Shown in pieces: positions 13,778 to 38,612 of a DNA stretch of 64,000 nt. Position 1 is the stretch's first letter. The number at the start of each line of letters is the position of its first letter. Both the position numbers and the translations under genes were made by a program. The notes beneath the pieces were generated by a model that saw only the letters and a program-made list of their open reading frames with translations, searched no databases and was not told where the DNA came from. The DNA comes from Baylisascaris procyonis (taxonomy: Eukaryota > Nematoda > Chromadorea > Rhabditida > Ascarididae), in assembly GCA_037389465.1 (NCBI GenBank), contig JAZARR010000146.1:4000001-4064000 (forward strand). The letters run 5' to 3'.

Positions 13778-16700
13778 GTTTATGTTTAAGCGTTTTTTCT
13801 AGATTTTGATGCTGTTATCGTCGTGCACTTGTTCGTGGGGCTTTGCCGATTTTTTCCTGAAAATTTCGAAGTATTAAAAGATAAGTTAATCGATATAAGA
13901 ACAGGGAACATCCATGCTAATGCTGGAATTCATGAAATCGTGAAATGTTGAATTGTTTTTGTGGATTAAATGCATGAGTACAAACTCTATTCATTTATTG
14001 CAATAGATCCATTTCTAGACTGAATTGATACCTGATGGGGTTGCAGTTTATTGTTCGATCGTTCGAATATCACAAAACATTTGAACATTTAGGTCCGTTA
14101 AAGCTTCAGTCAGCGAATTTGGGTTTACTATGACCTGAATTTGAACTCGTTTAAATTGGAATTCAAAAAGATTGAGATTTGAGTTTACACCTCAGTTGAT
14201 TTGCATGTGAATCTGTTTCGCCTGAATTTGTATGTACATCCTCTTCTATGTGAATCGAGCGTTGATCAGAAACACGAAATAAGATCATATTTCCGTTAAA
14301 AATTTAGAGTGCCACAGCATACTTCATGCTGCTTGTAGCTGTCTTAATAATTCGATTCGCCTCGCAGAGGTCATAATTTACAGCTTAATATTAAATAAAC
14401 TCGAATTGTCTGAAAGAAATTAAAAAACCTCAGGTGCTGAATTGTTAGAACTCGATAGTCGAACGGTAGAACATTAAGAGTTGCCCATGAAATAGCTGCC
14501 AAATTCGTGTAACGTTTCAAATTCACTTTTATGATACCGCTCAACTGCGTATGTTCCGATCAGTGAGGGACAACGTTTCACTCAGCTCATTTCGCGCATT
14601 ATTCTTTTTATGCTTTATATTTAAATCGATGTCAGAAATTTAATGCAAACATTTCAAAGTCATATTTTAGTGAAAACCTTCCGGTCCTGATTATCATAGA
14701 GGATAGAAAAGTGAGAACTTCATTTGACGGGGCTGAAAAATTTTACGCTTAATATTATGCTTGTTTTGTTAGCACCAACTTTCGAATGATTAGCGTTCAT
14801 TGATTATTGCATCAAACCGATCAAGATGTGATTGCTAGACGAGGGAACAAAGGAGGGGTGCAAGCTGCACATATGGTGTGGTGGATATCCACCAATAGAA
14901 GAACGTCATCAGTCAACCAAAAGGCGTCGATGACTTTGTTCCAGCCCGCGTCGAGTCAATTTTATTGCCTCTAACCCTCCTGGCTGAGCGTTTAGCGGCC
15001 TCTTCGGTTGTGATGTGTTCTCCTTTTCAGCGGCTAGTCTAAAGCACAACGAGCTTGTTCGATGTGCATTTACCCGTATATTTTGCGATTTGGCTCGGCA
15101 ACGCACTTTTATGAGCAAATAATGAAGCGGAGTTAGTACCGTGTTGACGAACACTACCTAGTTCATTCACTCATACACAGCACGCTTTTCGCCGTATCGT
15201 GCTAAAAGGATGTGCCATTTGCATGATGACATTTTTAATTCGTCTTTATTCGTCGTTTATGAGTAATCGGCTAACTCATTCATATCCATATCGATATATT
15301 CCAAAATGTTTCCTTTTCTTTCACTCCAGTTTAAGGTTTTTCCTGCACCTGCATCGCCTTGTACAGATCGCCATATTTCTACCTGCACGTACTTACGTCG
15401 CATGCAAGCCTATAAATCGGTTGCAAAATCTTCGATCAAAACTCGTTCTTTTTCTCACTCGATACGGTTAAAAACCTTGTTTATAATATTGTATGCTATT
15501 ATTCATTAACAATTTTAAAAATACATCGGTGAGAGTACGCAGTGATATGTTTTTATGATAAAAAATTTCCGCGCTTGTATATGTGCAAGAAAAAAGGATT
15601 AAATAACGATTAAATGACGTCATCAAGAGAGTATTTTATTTTTCTCATTTATTGATGGCATAGATAAAAGGGGTGACTGCAGACAACAGTCAAACAAATC
15701 ACGTTTACGACCGATCGGTGTTCTTATACTATCTGCGCGTTGAGGCCAATCCACCGTGTTAAATTACTATCAACGATATACCTTGAAACAAAAACGCTTG
15801 AAATTTTCTTCGATACGTTTTTGTCAATTTGCATATGCGAAATGTGTTAGAGTGAAGTAGTGTCGATACATATTTAAGCGTATTTATTTACTTCATTTCG
15901 GACAGATTACAACTTGGAAACCGTTGAAGTTAAAGTTGTGAAATTTGGCGAGAACAGTGTACCTCACAGATTGATCATCTCTATAGTCTTTCAAGTTGAT
16001 CGATGAACTCGAAAGGCACATTGAGATGACAAAAAGTTTTATGCACATTACAGTACTGGAATCACAAAAAAAAAACGGATCCGTTTTGCCGGAATTTTTT
16101 TTGGACCCTCAGATAGGTGAAAATACGAAAGCATTTTTCTTCATATTTTATCATTTATTGATAACCTATATAAAGTTGGTTGATTAATCGAATACAATGC
16201 AAAAGCGCATTTTTTACTCATCTTGTTGATATAAACTGCTTTCATTATTTATTCTTTTATTAAGCATGACATTGTAAACGCTAAAACTCGTTGAATTTAG
16301 GTGATTCATCAAAAAATAAAATGTAGAGCATTTCTCACGGAATGGATCAGATTAATTATGCTGGTGAGGGGGAGAGGGGAAAGTCTGGCGAAACCAGAGC
16401 TACAATGCATACACGATTTTCTTCTCCTTATCGAATTTTTTAAGCAGCGAGTTTGTTGCTACGCATCTAATGCTTAAATAGATATCTTTAAGAGCCATCT
16501 GCAGCCGCTTATATTGTAAGACTTCAATTCGATGGTGTGGGGGGAGGGTTAGTAAGGGGAGCTGCATTTAATTGGGAGAGAGGGACTCTTTCAACTTTGA
16601 GCTCTAGAAATGGGATTTTATATGCCGGAGGACTATCTTCAATGCTTTGCTGTATATAGGAGTTAAGGGGCGAGTCGATGTTGACTACATGATATAATCA

Positions 16701-19246
16701 CCTGTAATAAATGAGCTATTTGGGGCCGTTTTGATGAGGAGTTGCAGCCGCTGTCGTTTATCAGTCAATAGCAGTGCAGTGGGGTGCAGCACGGCGAAGG
16801 GGCGAAAGATGGTCACTGATAAAATCATCGTGTTGTGGCAATGTTTTCTGGGTGCCAACCATCGCATTGTCACCCCGATATGCACTTCTTTTTGTCTCTC
16901 ATGTTTTTAACAGTTTTCTTTTTTCTTTGTTTTTGTTTTCTATCACTCAGTCCACTCTTTACTAAAAGATTTTCATATCATTTATTATCATGACCGATAG
17001 AAGTGAAAAAGAATTTTAAAAAGTCAAGACTAAATCCGAATAAGTTAATTTCGCTTGCGGCTGCATTGCTGGTTTGTGCGTTTTCCTAAAATAATTAATT
17101 GTGTTTATATATGCGCTCTTCATACTTTTCTTTTTGGTGAAGTTTCTCTGCCTCTTTTGGGGTGGCATTAAAAATGCCAACGAGCCGGGGAGAGGGGTGG
17201 GAATGTGATTCCTCATTGAAGTTTTTTTGGTCGTATGGATATTATGAAGACAAAATTTTGCTTTAATTCCAATGCAACCTTAGGATGTTTCGATTAATTT
17301 GTAATGGATTTATTGATGTTTTTTAGGCTTCGAAATATGTAGATATCTGAATGTGATTCATATTTTTATAGATCCAGGAATTACGAAACTATGTTGGTTT
17401 GTTTATTTCTTCGTGGGTTGCCTAGACTCTACCCCCTCCCTTCGCCTTCTCTGAAGCAGTGCTGATCACTATAGTGACTTCTTCGAGACGCCTGGCTTTA
17501 TCCACAGGGGTTGTAAGAACTTACGGGCGAGTCCCTTCCTAGCTGTTTTGCCCAGATCTGCCTGTTGAATATTTTTTCTCGACCTACTGAGCTTGCTCTA
17601 AAATGTTTGAATATTGCGCATAGCGATTCTCTGGTAGCTTTTCTTTTGGAGCTGAAGTTCGGAAATTTTCATTTCGAAAAAACTTCAGATTATTGTTTTC
17701 TCTCAATTTCTTAATTTTTCTTCTTTCGAGTTCCACCTTCATTTGATGTTATTTTCTAGAAAGCAATGTTTTCAAATGAGGCGGTCGAATGTCGTGGAGA
17801 GGAGCATCTACACAAAGAATGCCCTGCTAAAGAGTAAACTCATCTTTTTCCTTATTTATAGTTTGAATAAACCTTCATTGTTCGACCATTCCGATTTGTT
17901 CGACCAGTCGGGCTTGTTCGAACTCTTCATTCGAGATTAATGCATTAAACGAAACATCCTTTTTTCAATTTTTTCGCTACGGTAAATTAATTTGGGGCAA
18001 GCAATCGAGCTAGATATATAGAATTCAAGCGACTTAATTTACACGGCTCACCCATTTCAAACGCATAGATTGAAAACTAACATATTGAACAATCAATGTT
18101 ACATAAGCTATATAATGAAATATATGCTTTACGCATTAGTTGATTATAATCACTTTTTTTTCAAATTTTATAGAACAGTGATAAGAACAATGACGAATTT
18201 AGTTAAGTGCAATAAAAGCGAAATAAGTTTATGTATTATGCGGTTTATAGTATTCAGATAGAGGTAATCAATTATAAAACTTTTCGATGATTATCAGTAT
18301 TGATCTTATCGCACAATAGGGAAGAAAATTTATATTTCCAATGGCGTTCAGAAGTAGTTACGCTTCATGAGTGGTGGTAGTTGCTGGTTCTTAAAAACAA
18401 CAACCAATCGGGTGTCTGTATTTCCATCACATACTACGGTCCTCCCATGCGTCCCGTAATTGTGCCGAATACTTTCATCAGTTTATCAGCAGTATAAGTA
18501 ATGGGAATGAAGAAAAATCACATGCATCATTATCGCTTTGTATAACGATAATTATTCAGTCACTGTGAGCTTGTCTTAGCAACGTAGAAAAACGATTTCA
18601 TGACGAAGGATTCCCTTAGACAAATTTGCTGCAGTTTTATGCAGAAGCTAGCTTAAAATTTCTGAGTTCTGTTTTACTCTCGGTCGTTAAATTTATTGAT
18701 GAGTAGTCGAAACCTTTAAATAAATACATGGAAACAGTTTTCGGTAAAGATTTTTCGATTTATGAAGATTGTTTTTGAAATGGAGAATGAAACTTTGTCT
18801 AGAGGTTATAAATCTAAGAAGCGTGCATAATAGCCTTGTTTCTTCAAGTAAATTCTTGGATTAGCCTATACGCTTAAAGTATTTACCACCTCTCAATTTC
18901 CGGCATAGGGCGGAAACAGTTAGCGGCGGAAGTGAAGCCAAAAAAGCAAGAAATTTTCATAGTTATTTCTGGATCAGCGGTTTAGTTGAAGTTAGGGTTA
19001 TTGTACCGTGCAAGCATTAGATTGCAAATAAATACGGCATCAACAAGCAAGCTTGATTTCTCTAAGAGTTCTTCAGGAGCGCGGTTTTAGGTACGGTGGA
19101 TAAGAATAAAGACAAAACAATGTGCTGGTTTCTGCAAACAGGATTTTGAGTTGATGCGATTGATAAAGACAGACAATTGTTTCATATGGCAGGTAATAAC
19201 CAAAATTTTCTGTCACATACATTGTCGAGGTGTGATTATCAACCAG
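13778..19246. other. Stretch that should hold the missing 5' exon(s) of the TALE gene
   Basis: No exon with recognisable content was found. The DNA is A+T-rich with many possible splice signals. A TGACGTCA palindrome lies at 15615-15622. Confidence 0.5.
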
Positions 19247-21745
19247 TTTAAGGGAATGCGACGAAGGTGCAGCAGAAAATATCGTCATTTCTGAGCGGTC
19301 AACGAAGCAGCTCATCAAGCATAAAAGCTATGTATCTGCAATCAAAGAGCATTTCCTTTTCCCACTTTTAGAGGTTATATATTACGTAAAAGATTTCCAT
19401 ATTCATTACTCAAATCTAATGTAATATCGATTTTCCACTTTGAAATGTAACTCTTAATGAAAATAACAAATATTTGAAATCTTCAATAAAAATTCAACTT
19501 AGCCCGTGTCTTCAGTGCAACATGGCAATAACCTATGGGTTTTCATTTTTCAATTGACGATGAAGATTGCTAATTATTTCTACGGGCCATGAACGTCTCT
19601 ATATATCTTTAACTTACTCGAAATTGTTTACAGAGTGAAACTTTGTCCAAGTTCTTAGAAGTACACAACATTGTTTGATTTAGAGTGATTATTATAGATA
19701 AAAGTGATATTTATTGGCAATCTTTGCTATGTTTTCTAATAATTTAAGCGTTGTAGCATTTTATACTGTATACCTTGATTGCAATATTTCATTGGTGCAT
19801 TCACTTCCACAAATTTGCTCCCCCTTCCCTCATCTTTCTAAATTTTGAAATTCGCATAAGTTTATACTGTCAGATTTAATATTCTCCATCTCCCTACAGA
19901 TTTATTCCCACTGTGTTGTTTTGTAATGAATTTCTTCTTCGTTCGTTGGGAGCGAAGACGATAATAAGAACTGATTGCAGCTAATGCTAAAGAAATGTGA
20001 GGCCGCCACGTGGAGTATGTCATCGGAAGCATTTGCGATGGATGATGTTGTTGAGGTTAATAACTCTTCCTTTCGATAGCTTCCTCATTTCATTGATAAT
20101 AATATCATACGTTTATATTAATGTAAAGCGTGGGCTTAAGTTTGCATCGCATTATTAAATTTCGAAAATGTTGTTTAAGTTTGCATTGCGTTATTCAATT
20201 TTGCAAAGCGTTGTTCAAGTTTGCAAGTTTTCAACGAGTTATGCGGTCATATCTTACGGGAACGTTTACTTTCGGAAAGAATTTACTGAACATAAGGAGA
20301 AGCTATGGTGATCCTGAATAGACGAAAATTTTTCCTACTTTCGGTGAAAATTGCAAACGTTCGCTTGTCGTCAACGAAACAGAACGACTATTCGCCACTT
20401 CAATTTATTGTTTCTAGTCGCTTTCTATCACATCGGAGTCACTTTCTTGTCTGCGGTTATAGATTTTCGAACTTTATATTATCATGCTTACACAGAGTGA
20501 ACTGTAATATAGTTTATGCAGAATATGTAAGAAACTTGAGAAGTTTTGCTCTTTTTTCTAACCCTTTCACCTGCAACAATCGCCCTTTATATCACTTTGC
20601 TTTTCACATCGTCATTCGCATTTAACGCAAGTCTTTGCAGCATTGATAAAATGTTCATCGCTGGAGCTATATAATTAAGACCTCATGTTAGGAACTTATA
20701 CAAAAAGTGGGAACAGTTATGATGATGTTTACTTATATAAAAATAAAATCTGAAATTATTACAGATGATTAATGAAATGTCTGCAACGAATGGGCCAATC
20801 GAATTCGCAAATAGTGAGCTTGATGCTCTGTTATTCAATACGATTCTGATGTTGAGGATTCACCTCATTGAGCTACTAAAGGTGGCTGACTTATGCAACG
20901 ATTTCAAGACGAAATATACTCGTACGTTTTGCAATATTTTCAGCTCAATTTATTTCACTAATTCATTTATAAAGCTTTAATTCTTTTTGAAAAAATGTGA
21001 TCCTTTTATTATCGCATATCTCATTTAATTTGTATTGCATTACCTCAGACAGAACCATCTTACCAAAAACTTTATGAATTCTTACTTCATTAGCTTATTG
21101 TGAGTCGTCTCTGTGCGAAAAAGAGCACTTCTTCGATAATATAAAGTAGTGTGTTTCTGTTTTCACAGGAAGCTCGTCACTGTTACCATTTCCATGATAA
21201 TCGATGCCCGTATGCAAATCAACTGGTACATTAGATAGAATATAATCAGGTATTTCTGAGAGTATTCCAAAGACCGCTAAATAATTTTTTTAAATGTTTA
21301 GAAATATGAGAATGGTGTTCTGAATTTTAGAATCGCTAAAAAAGAAAATGAACCAAGAGTCGATAATTGGATCTGGCGGTGATAGCGATGAAGATATAGG
21401 ACCATCTACTGCGATTACTGAGTTGCCTTCACAGGTGATACTTTCAAATAATTAAGCGAAATTTTTGACGAGAGGTTTGACTATATGCAAATCTCCCAAA
21501 ATATTACTTTGCAGTATATTCGTCGATAGTTCAGAGGAACTCTCACATCTGATATAATTGATTTTCGGTAACTGACGTCTATGTTTTAGGTTTACACTAA
21601 ATGCTAGGGAAGAGTTGATTTTTTGGTCTTCATTGCTTTTGAAATATTGTGCGTAATAGTAATTACAGTAACAATAAGAAGCTAGACACTTTGTAAGGAG
21701 CGACAATTGTCTCTTATTTTATTATGACGATGGAGTGTCGCTCTG

Positions 21746-21800
<55 letters not shown>

Positions 21801-23559
21801 TTCAGCTCAGCCATAGTATTCTCACTGTGCCTCAAGGGGCCAATAGAACGATCGCTATGCTGGCAACAGCAAATGGAATGGTTCGATTTTAAACCTTTCC
21901 CGAATCGTTCAATATTGAGATTTGTGAAGTTGGTCTTTTAGTTTCTTGAAAATTTTCACTTCTACTGGCGAATTTTGGGACACTTCAGTGGAATTTTTGA
22001 AATCTAAAATATACGTTGCTCTAGAACAAAATTTATGAGCGACAAAATTACCCACAATTGAGTTTTTATTTTCGTGATATTGGCCATCGAAATAATCTTC
22101 TGTGAAAGATAAGTCTTACATCGAAACGGATTGAAGTACAATTTTATAGTTACGAGAGTGAAATAATGATTATTTACTTGCGAAAGCATTGAGGAATGAC
22201 TGATTTTAGCAGAACAAAAATGTTGTTGAAGCTTAAATTATTCCTTTGCAGGTCTCTATCCCTCTTAGCCTTTGGGACACTACCTCAATTCATCCGTCGA
22301 CATTTTGTGCCTCAACTGCCGAAGAAGGCTGCAGCTCGAATTGCGATAAAGGCGCAAGCACTTCTGATGTATTATTCCGTGAATTTTTTTATAGAAAATA
22401 TTTTAGACTCTGTTGTGGATTGCATGGAAGATTTTTTGATAGTGTCGGAATACATCACTAGGTGCTATTTTTATGTTTAAAAATTTTACCCATATTCATG
22501 GACAAGAGTGAAAATTTCACGCTCCCCACTCCATTTACATATCTCTTCATGTCGTGCACCTGAAGCTGTCTTGCTCAAATATTGCAAGTTAGAGCATATT
22601 TCCACCAATGTTTCAGGTTGTGAAAGTATTATCCACGGAAATGGGAGGCCGTCCGATATGGGCTCTAACTACGTTGTTTGCTAGCCGAAATTGCCTTTGA
22701 TTTAAAACATTCCAACAGCTCTAAATCAAATGAGAGTTTTTTAATGTGATTCAGCATTTCATAGGTTCATTCATAGTCCAGGCTTGCAGGCCTATTCATG
22801 ATTCAAACTTACAGGCCCATTCACAATTCAGGTTTATAAATCCATTCATGATTCGGCGCACTTGCAGAGGACCAGTAGTGATCGACATACTAAGAGTGTG
22901 ATCGAGTGCAGCACGCTGCAATCCTATGCAGCTCGAACGTTCCCCGACGAAGATGCCATCGATGCCAGGAGGAAATGTTTGCTACCTGCTAAGGCCGTTG
23001 ATATGCTTAAATCATGGCTCTTCCTCCATGCTTCTGTTAGCTTACTTTTATTTCCTTTCAGACTTATCCGCGAACGGATGTTGAACAAAATTTATAACTT
23101 CGAACGGGGGAGGGGGGCTGGAGGTTGGACATTTCCGATCGGTTAATGAATAACGATTAGTCACGTGAGCAGTATGCTATTATACAAATTTCATGTTTTA
23201 ATTATTTCAGCACCCATATCCATCCGAAGAGCAGAAGGCTCTACTTTCAAAAGAAACCGGTCTTCAAATGGTGCAAATAAACAACTGGTAAGTCCATGAT
23301 ATATGAAGCTACATTGCAATATTGAAAAAAAAACACTTTCTTACTCTGTTTTTTCGATTTTTAATGCAACAAATGAAACAGCAATGGTCATTTCTTAAGC
23401 CTAAAACGTTTTTGATAGCCTAGGTTTATAAACGCTAGAAGACGAATATTGCCTTCAAAGGTGGATATTTGTTCAAATGACGAAATGGATGCAACAGTAC
23501 GACAATTCGGTGAGTGGAACAGGGGTACAAAAAGGCTACGAAGGGAATCAAAGAGGTGA
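19247..23559 (+). CDS. MEIS/PREP-class TALE homeobox transcription factor (5' end unresolved)
   Basis: Likely a DNA-binding nuclear factor that partners PBC-class proteins. Exons: 19247 (or another acceptor up to 19276)-19373, 19981-20055, 20765-20921, 21331-21434, 22252-22368, 22868-23035, 23211-23287, 23424-23559; all later phases agree. The second to eighth exons encode 277 residues plus TGA. The first listed exon ends in HFLFPLLE and the next starts LMLKKCEAATW, matching the start of the MEIS domain (HPLFPLL...LLFEKCE). The third carries LMLRIHLIELLKV, its second half, and SLKKKMNQESIIGSG follows as in PREP proteins. The homeodomain spans three exons: a TALE helix 1-2 loop (HASHPYPSEEQ), then NNWFINARRR with Ile50 and Asn51. 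The tail after the homeodomain is only about 35 residues. No in-frame ATG exists in the first listed exon, so at least one upstream exon is missing. Introns of 409-817 bp hold a (TA)n run and two minisatellites. Choice between MEIS and PREP is not settled. Confidence 0.88.
20126..20236. repeat. About 40-bp tandem repeat, 2.7 copies, in a TALE-gene intron
   Basis: Three copies of a unit containing AAGTTTGCATTGC, then TTATTCAATTT, then AAAGCGTTGTT occur in series inside the intron 20056-20764. Confidence 0.7.
21749..21792. repeat. (TA)n microsatellite in a TALE-gene intron
   Basis: About 44 bp of AT dinucleotide followed by a T-run and a TTTTCAG-like acceptor. No coding exon follows in a usable frame. 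Confidence 0.97.
22769..22855. repeat. 25-bp minisatellite, about 3.5 copies, next to the homeodomain exon
   Basis: Successive 25-bp units begin ATTCATAGTCC, ATTCATGATTC, ATTCACAATTC and ATTCATGATTC. The array ends about 12 bp before the acceptor of the exon at 22868. Confidence 0.85.
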
Positions 23560-25103
23560 GTGAACATCAACTTTCAAATGACTTGGTTGTAAAAAAATAA
23601 GCGAACAGTTGTCTCCTCTAGCACCTTTGATTGTGTTATGAGGGTAGCTTTCAATTACAATAATATAGACAGAAGGAGGTTTGCTTATAAGGGCTTGAAC
23701 ATTTACGAAATCAAACAAAAGTCATAGTTTCCATTGGCAACAGGTTGTAAGTATGGAAAAAACCAGTTATGTTTTCCATTTAAAAGCTTTCATTGTTTTA
23801 AGTTGGAAGTTCGGTTGTTGAAGTTCACAAGACAAAGAAGTGGGTAGTTTCTAGCTCGATTTTTATGCGATCATTTCACCGCCATTAAGATGAATCGCAG
23901 TGCGCTAATCTGAAAACTATATGATGATTCGATACATAGGCTAATCTGACAGTTCTACTAGTAATTTTTCTCGTAAAAGGTAGCCTATCGATGTCCACGT
24001 CAGGTTTGTGTGTACATCTTTTAAGTGTGCTTTCAAGGAAATAGAGTCTAAAAATATTTGGTGGTTTGCTTGAGGCAACTCCAGAAAGGAATTTCTGCAT
24101 CTTGCCCAACAATGAAGGCATGGCATACAAAGCATGACGCAATGGGAGTTGAGGTAATTTTGTTTGAATGAGCTTCATTGATGGACATATTTCTTATATG
24201 GGGCAAGAAAACTAGGAAAGACCGTAAGGCTACAATAATAGTAGCCGTTATTGCGAATGAAGAAATTACGCGGAAACGGCTCGAACCATGAACAGTGAAA
24301 AAGACCTTTCTGCTCAAAAGGGCATCCGTCTACTTCATTTGAAGACAGAAAAGCCTGCGTAAGTCTGTTGTACTGAAATCAACAGTTTCTTTTTTTTCGG
24401 ATGCAAAGCCGTAATTAGTGAGAAGTAAGCCAGAGAACATATTTTACAATGAATCCTCCGGTCAAATATATTCAATTACTGCATACTAGCGGGCAACAGT
24501 AATAGATTTTGCTTGCAGCAACAATCATGTTCATCATAGCGTTACGAATCTCTTCGTTGCGGACGACACCTCACCAAAAATAGAGCGCTAATTTGAAGTA
24601 TATAAATCGCTTATATATAATAATCATTGTATTCAATGGTTGTTAAGTTTTTTTTTTTTTTTTCATTATCTCTGTGATAAATTCTTTTGCTTCATAGTTT
24701 TATTTGTTTGCCTTCTCAATACGAAATATTTTTACGACTTTCATAAAATTTTGTCACCGAACTGCATCAAATACAACACACTGAATATAATATACAGCCA
24801 AACATTGAGCTCATAGGTTTCATGAGAGGTAGACTTTTTCTCTTTAACTATCGATATTGTTTTGAATTTAGGTCATTGCTCGTATTACCTTTGCCGATGT
24901 GTTGTGGCACAGTAATTTCAAGCTTTGGCGCAAATTTTTTCATCTTAGTCGAAATTCGTTCTATTACATAAAAGGTTGTTTCATAGAATAATTTAGCAAG
25001 AGGAGATTCATCCGCTTTCAACGAGTAGACGATGAGAGACGTGGAATTGAAATCAAAAGAACTTGGATTTCAAGGTCAACGCTCGGAAGAAACACTCCTC
25101 TAC

Positions 25104-25143
25104 CACCCTTCCCCCTCCCTCCCCTCCCTCCCCCCTCCCCCGC
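25104..25143. repeat. Pyrimidine (C-rich) tract with G-quadruplex potential on the minus strand
   Basis: Six or more runs of three to six C separated by single T or CT. The complementary strand satisfies the four-G-run quadruplex pattern. Confidence 0.7.
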
Positions 25144-26216
25144 ACTCTTCTGTCCTACTCAACTCGTAATTTTCGTATTTCGGTGCTTTTAGGGCCTAGA
25201 TTTTTACCATTGCAGTTTTTTATATTCGCTGGAGGAGATATGCAAGGCTCGCAGCATATGCATTCATGCGTAGGCACTTATCATCTTTGATACATTACAG
25301 TTCGGCAGGAAGATGGCCAACCTGTCGACTTGTCGTTCTCAGCATTTATCCCTCTTGAAATTCTACACTGCTTCAAGGATTAAAAGCATGAGAGTATTAG
25401 TTTTTTTGGTGTAGTAAGCTGTTTCTTGCATTTCTTTTTGTCATGCATAGTCAGTTTTGTAAGGTGTCCGAGCACAGATTACACAAGATGCCGTTATCAT
25501 CTAATATTGCAGATCACAATTCAAAAACGGTAGTCGATGCAGTAATCCAGTAAACATTTCTATAATATGTGATATGCTTGATTTTGCTCTTTCAAAAGTA
25601 GATGAAAAGAAGCATATGCAGAATTTTTTAACGCATATCATAGGCATCTTTTTTTTTTTTTGCAACTGAACAAAAAAAAATCAGCAATAAGCGATGATCT
25701 TTTCAAAATTTTTATTGGAAACTGCATAGAAATATAATAAAAAGAAATTCTTAAACAATATCTAAGTGACTCATTAATAAGAGTTCAGCTAATCTATAAA
25801 ACAAAACCAATTAATTGCATATTCAAATCGAACAATTAGTTCCTTTTTTTTTGCGTTTGCAAAATAATGTTCGATTCATTGCTTAGTGAAAAAAAAATTT
25901 TTTTTTTTTTAGAAAAAAAAAACGCATTGATATAACATTGGTGCATAATATTCATATGAAATAAAAATCCTCCGCATTGTCATGTTGTTGCCATAAAAAA
26001 TAGAAAATATGCAGTTCCTGAAATATAGTTTAGACTCAAATATGAGTTTCGACTAGTAAAGGCAAATCGAGAGAGAAATTTCGAGCACTTTGATGATAAA
26101 ATTCGACATCGCGATAAAGTTACTATAACTCTAATATGATTAATGTTGATTTTAGTGTTGCTAAAATATCGTTATTACATAAAGTCAACTTCATTAAGAA
26201 AACTTCAGTGTTCGGC

Positions 26217-26222
26217 TTTATT
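26217..26222 (-). terminator. AATAAA polyadenylation signal candidate for the 831-residue gene
   Basis: TTTATT on the plus strand reads AATAAA on the gene strand, about 450 nt past the TAG stop at 26676. In DNA this A+T-rich a single hexamer is weak evidence. Confidence 0.3.
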
Positions 26223-26675
26223 TTCTAGCACTCTATAAAAGATCGTTGATTACATGATAAACGAAAAACTTTTAACAGTCGTTATTATATTTAATTGTTT
26301 TTGTTAATCGCTGATAAATTTCGACGAAAAAAAAAAAGTTGAATTCTTTGAATTGTTTATGCATATAAAAAGCAAATTCGAATCTTTGAGTACTAAATAA
26401 AATCTCTTTGGAAAAAAGTTTGAAACTTGAAATGTTTACGTCATTGTGAGAGATAAAATCCGATTGCTTTTGTTCGGGAAATTTAAAGAAGTTATTTGTT
26501 AGACGTCATTACTGCTTAGGTACCGAAACTAGTACAGCCTTACAATCTGTCACTGATTGTATCTCTAAACTAATCACCTAGTTATTTTGAAATGAATTTC
26601 TTGTGGATTAATGAGGCAATATAACTCGAGTAATAATAGCATCGTCGAAACATTTAGCACGATCAAATGAAACCT

Positions 26676-38594
<11,919 letters not shown>

Positions 38595-38612
38595 CGCACA
38601 ATGATGCTAGTC
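38595..38612 (-). promoter_or_regulatory. 3' splice acceptor just upstream of the ATG, possible spliced-leader site
   Basis: On the minus strand GTTTTTCAG ends at 38612, leaving a 17-nt leader before the ATG at 38594. This T-rich TTTTCAG so close to a start codon is what nematode trans-splice acceptors look like. It could equally be the end of an ordinary 5'-UTR intron. No spliced-leader gene is visible in the window. Confidence 0.4.

Larger units (their letters stand above)
23560..26675. other. Spacer between convergent genes
   Basis: Lies between the stop of the TALE gene and the stop of the 831-residue gene, so it contains both 3' UTRs. It holds the pyrimidine tract at 25.1 kb and A/T homopolymers around 25.65-25.92 kb. 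No exon recognised. Confidence 0.6.

Noticed and set aside
17870..17935. TTGTTCGAC-type short repeat
   Set aside because: Only three imperfect short copies; too little to call a repeat family.
19900..19922. Micro-exon encoding LFPLCCF before the MEIS-domain exon
   Set aside because: It mimics the LFPL motif, but its entry phase is unmatched and spacing to KKCE is one residue off. The exon ending at 19373 (HFLFPLLE) fits exactly.
21180..21220. Possible TALE exon KLVTVTISMIIDA
   Set aside because: The exon at 21331 completes the same split codon and matches PREP sequence directly, so this segment is not needed.
24270..24300. tRNA-like B box (GGTTCGAGCC) on the minus strand
   Set aside because: No A box at the right distance and no cloverleaf pairing.
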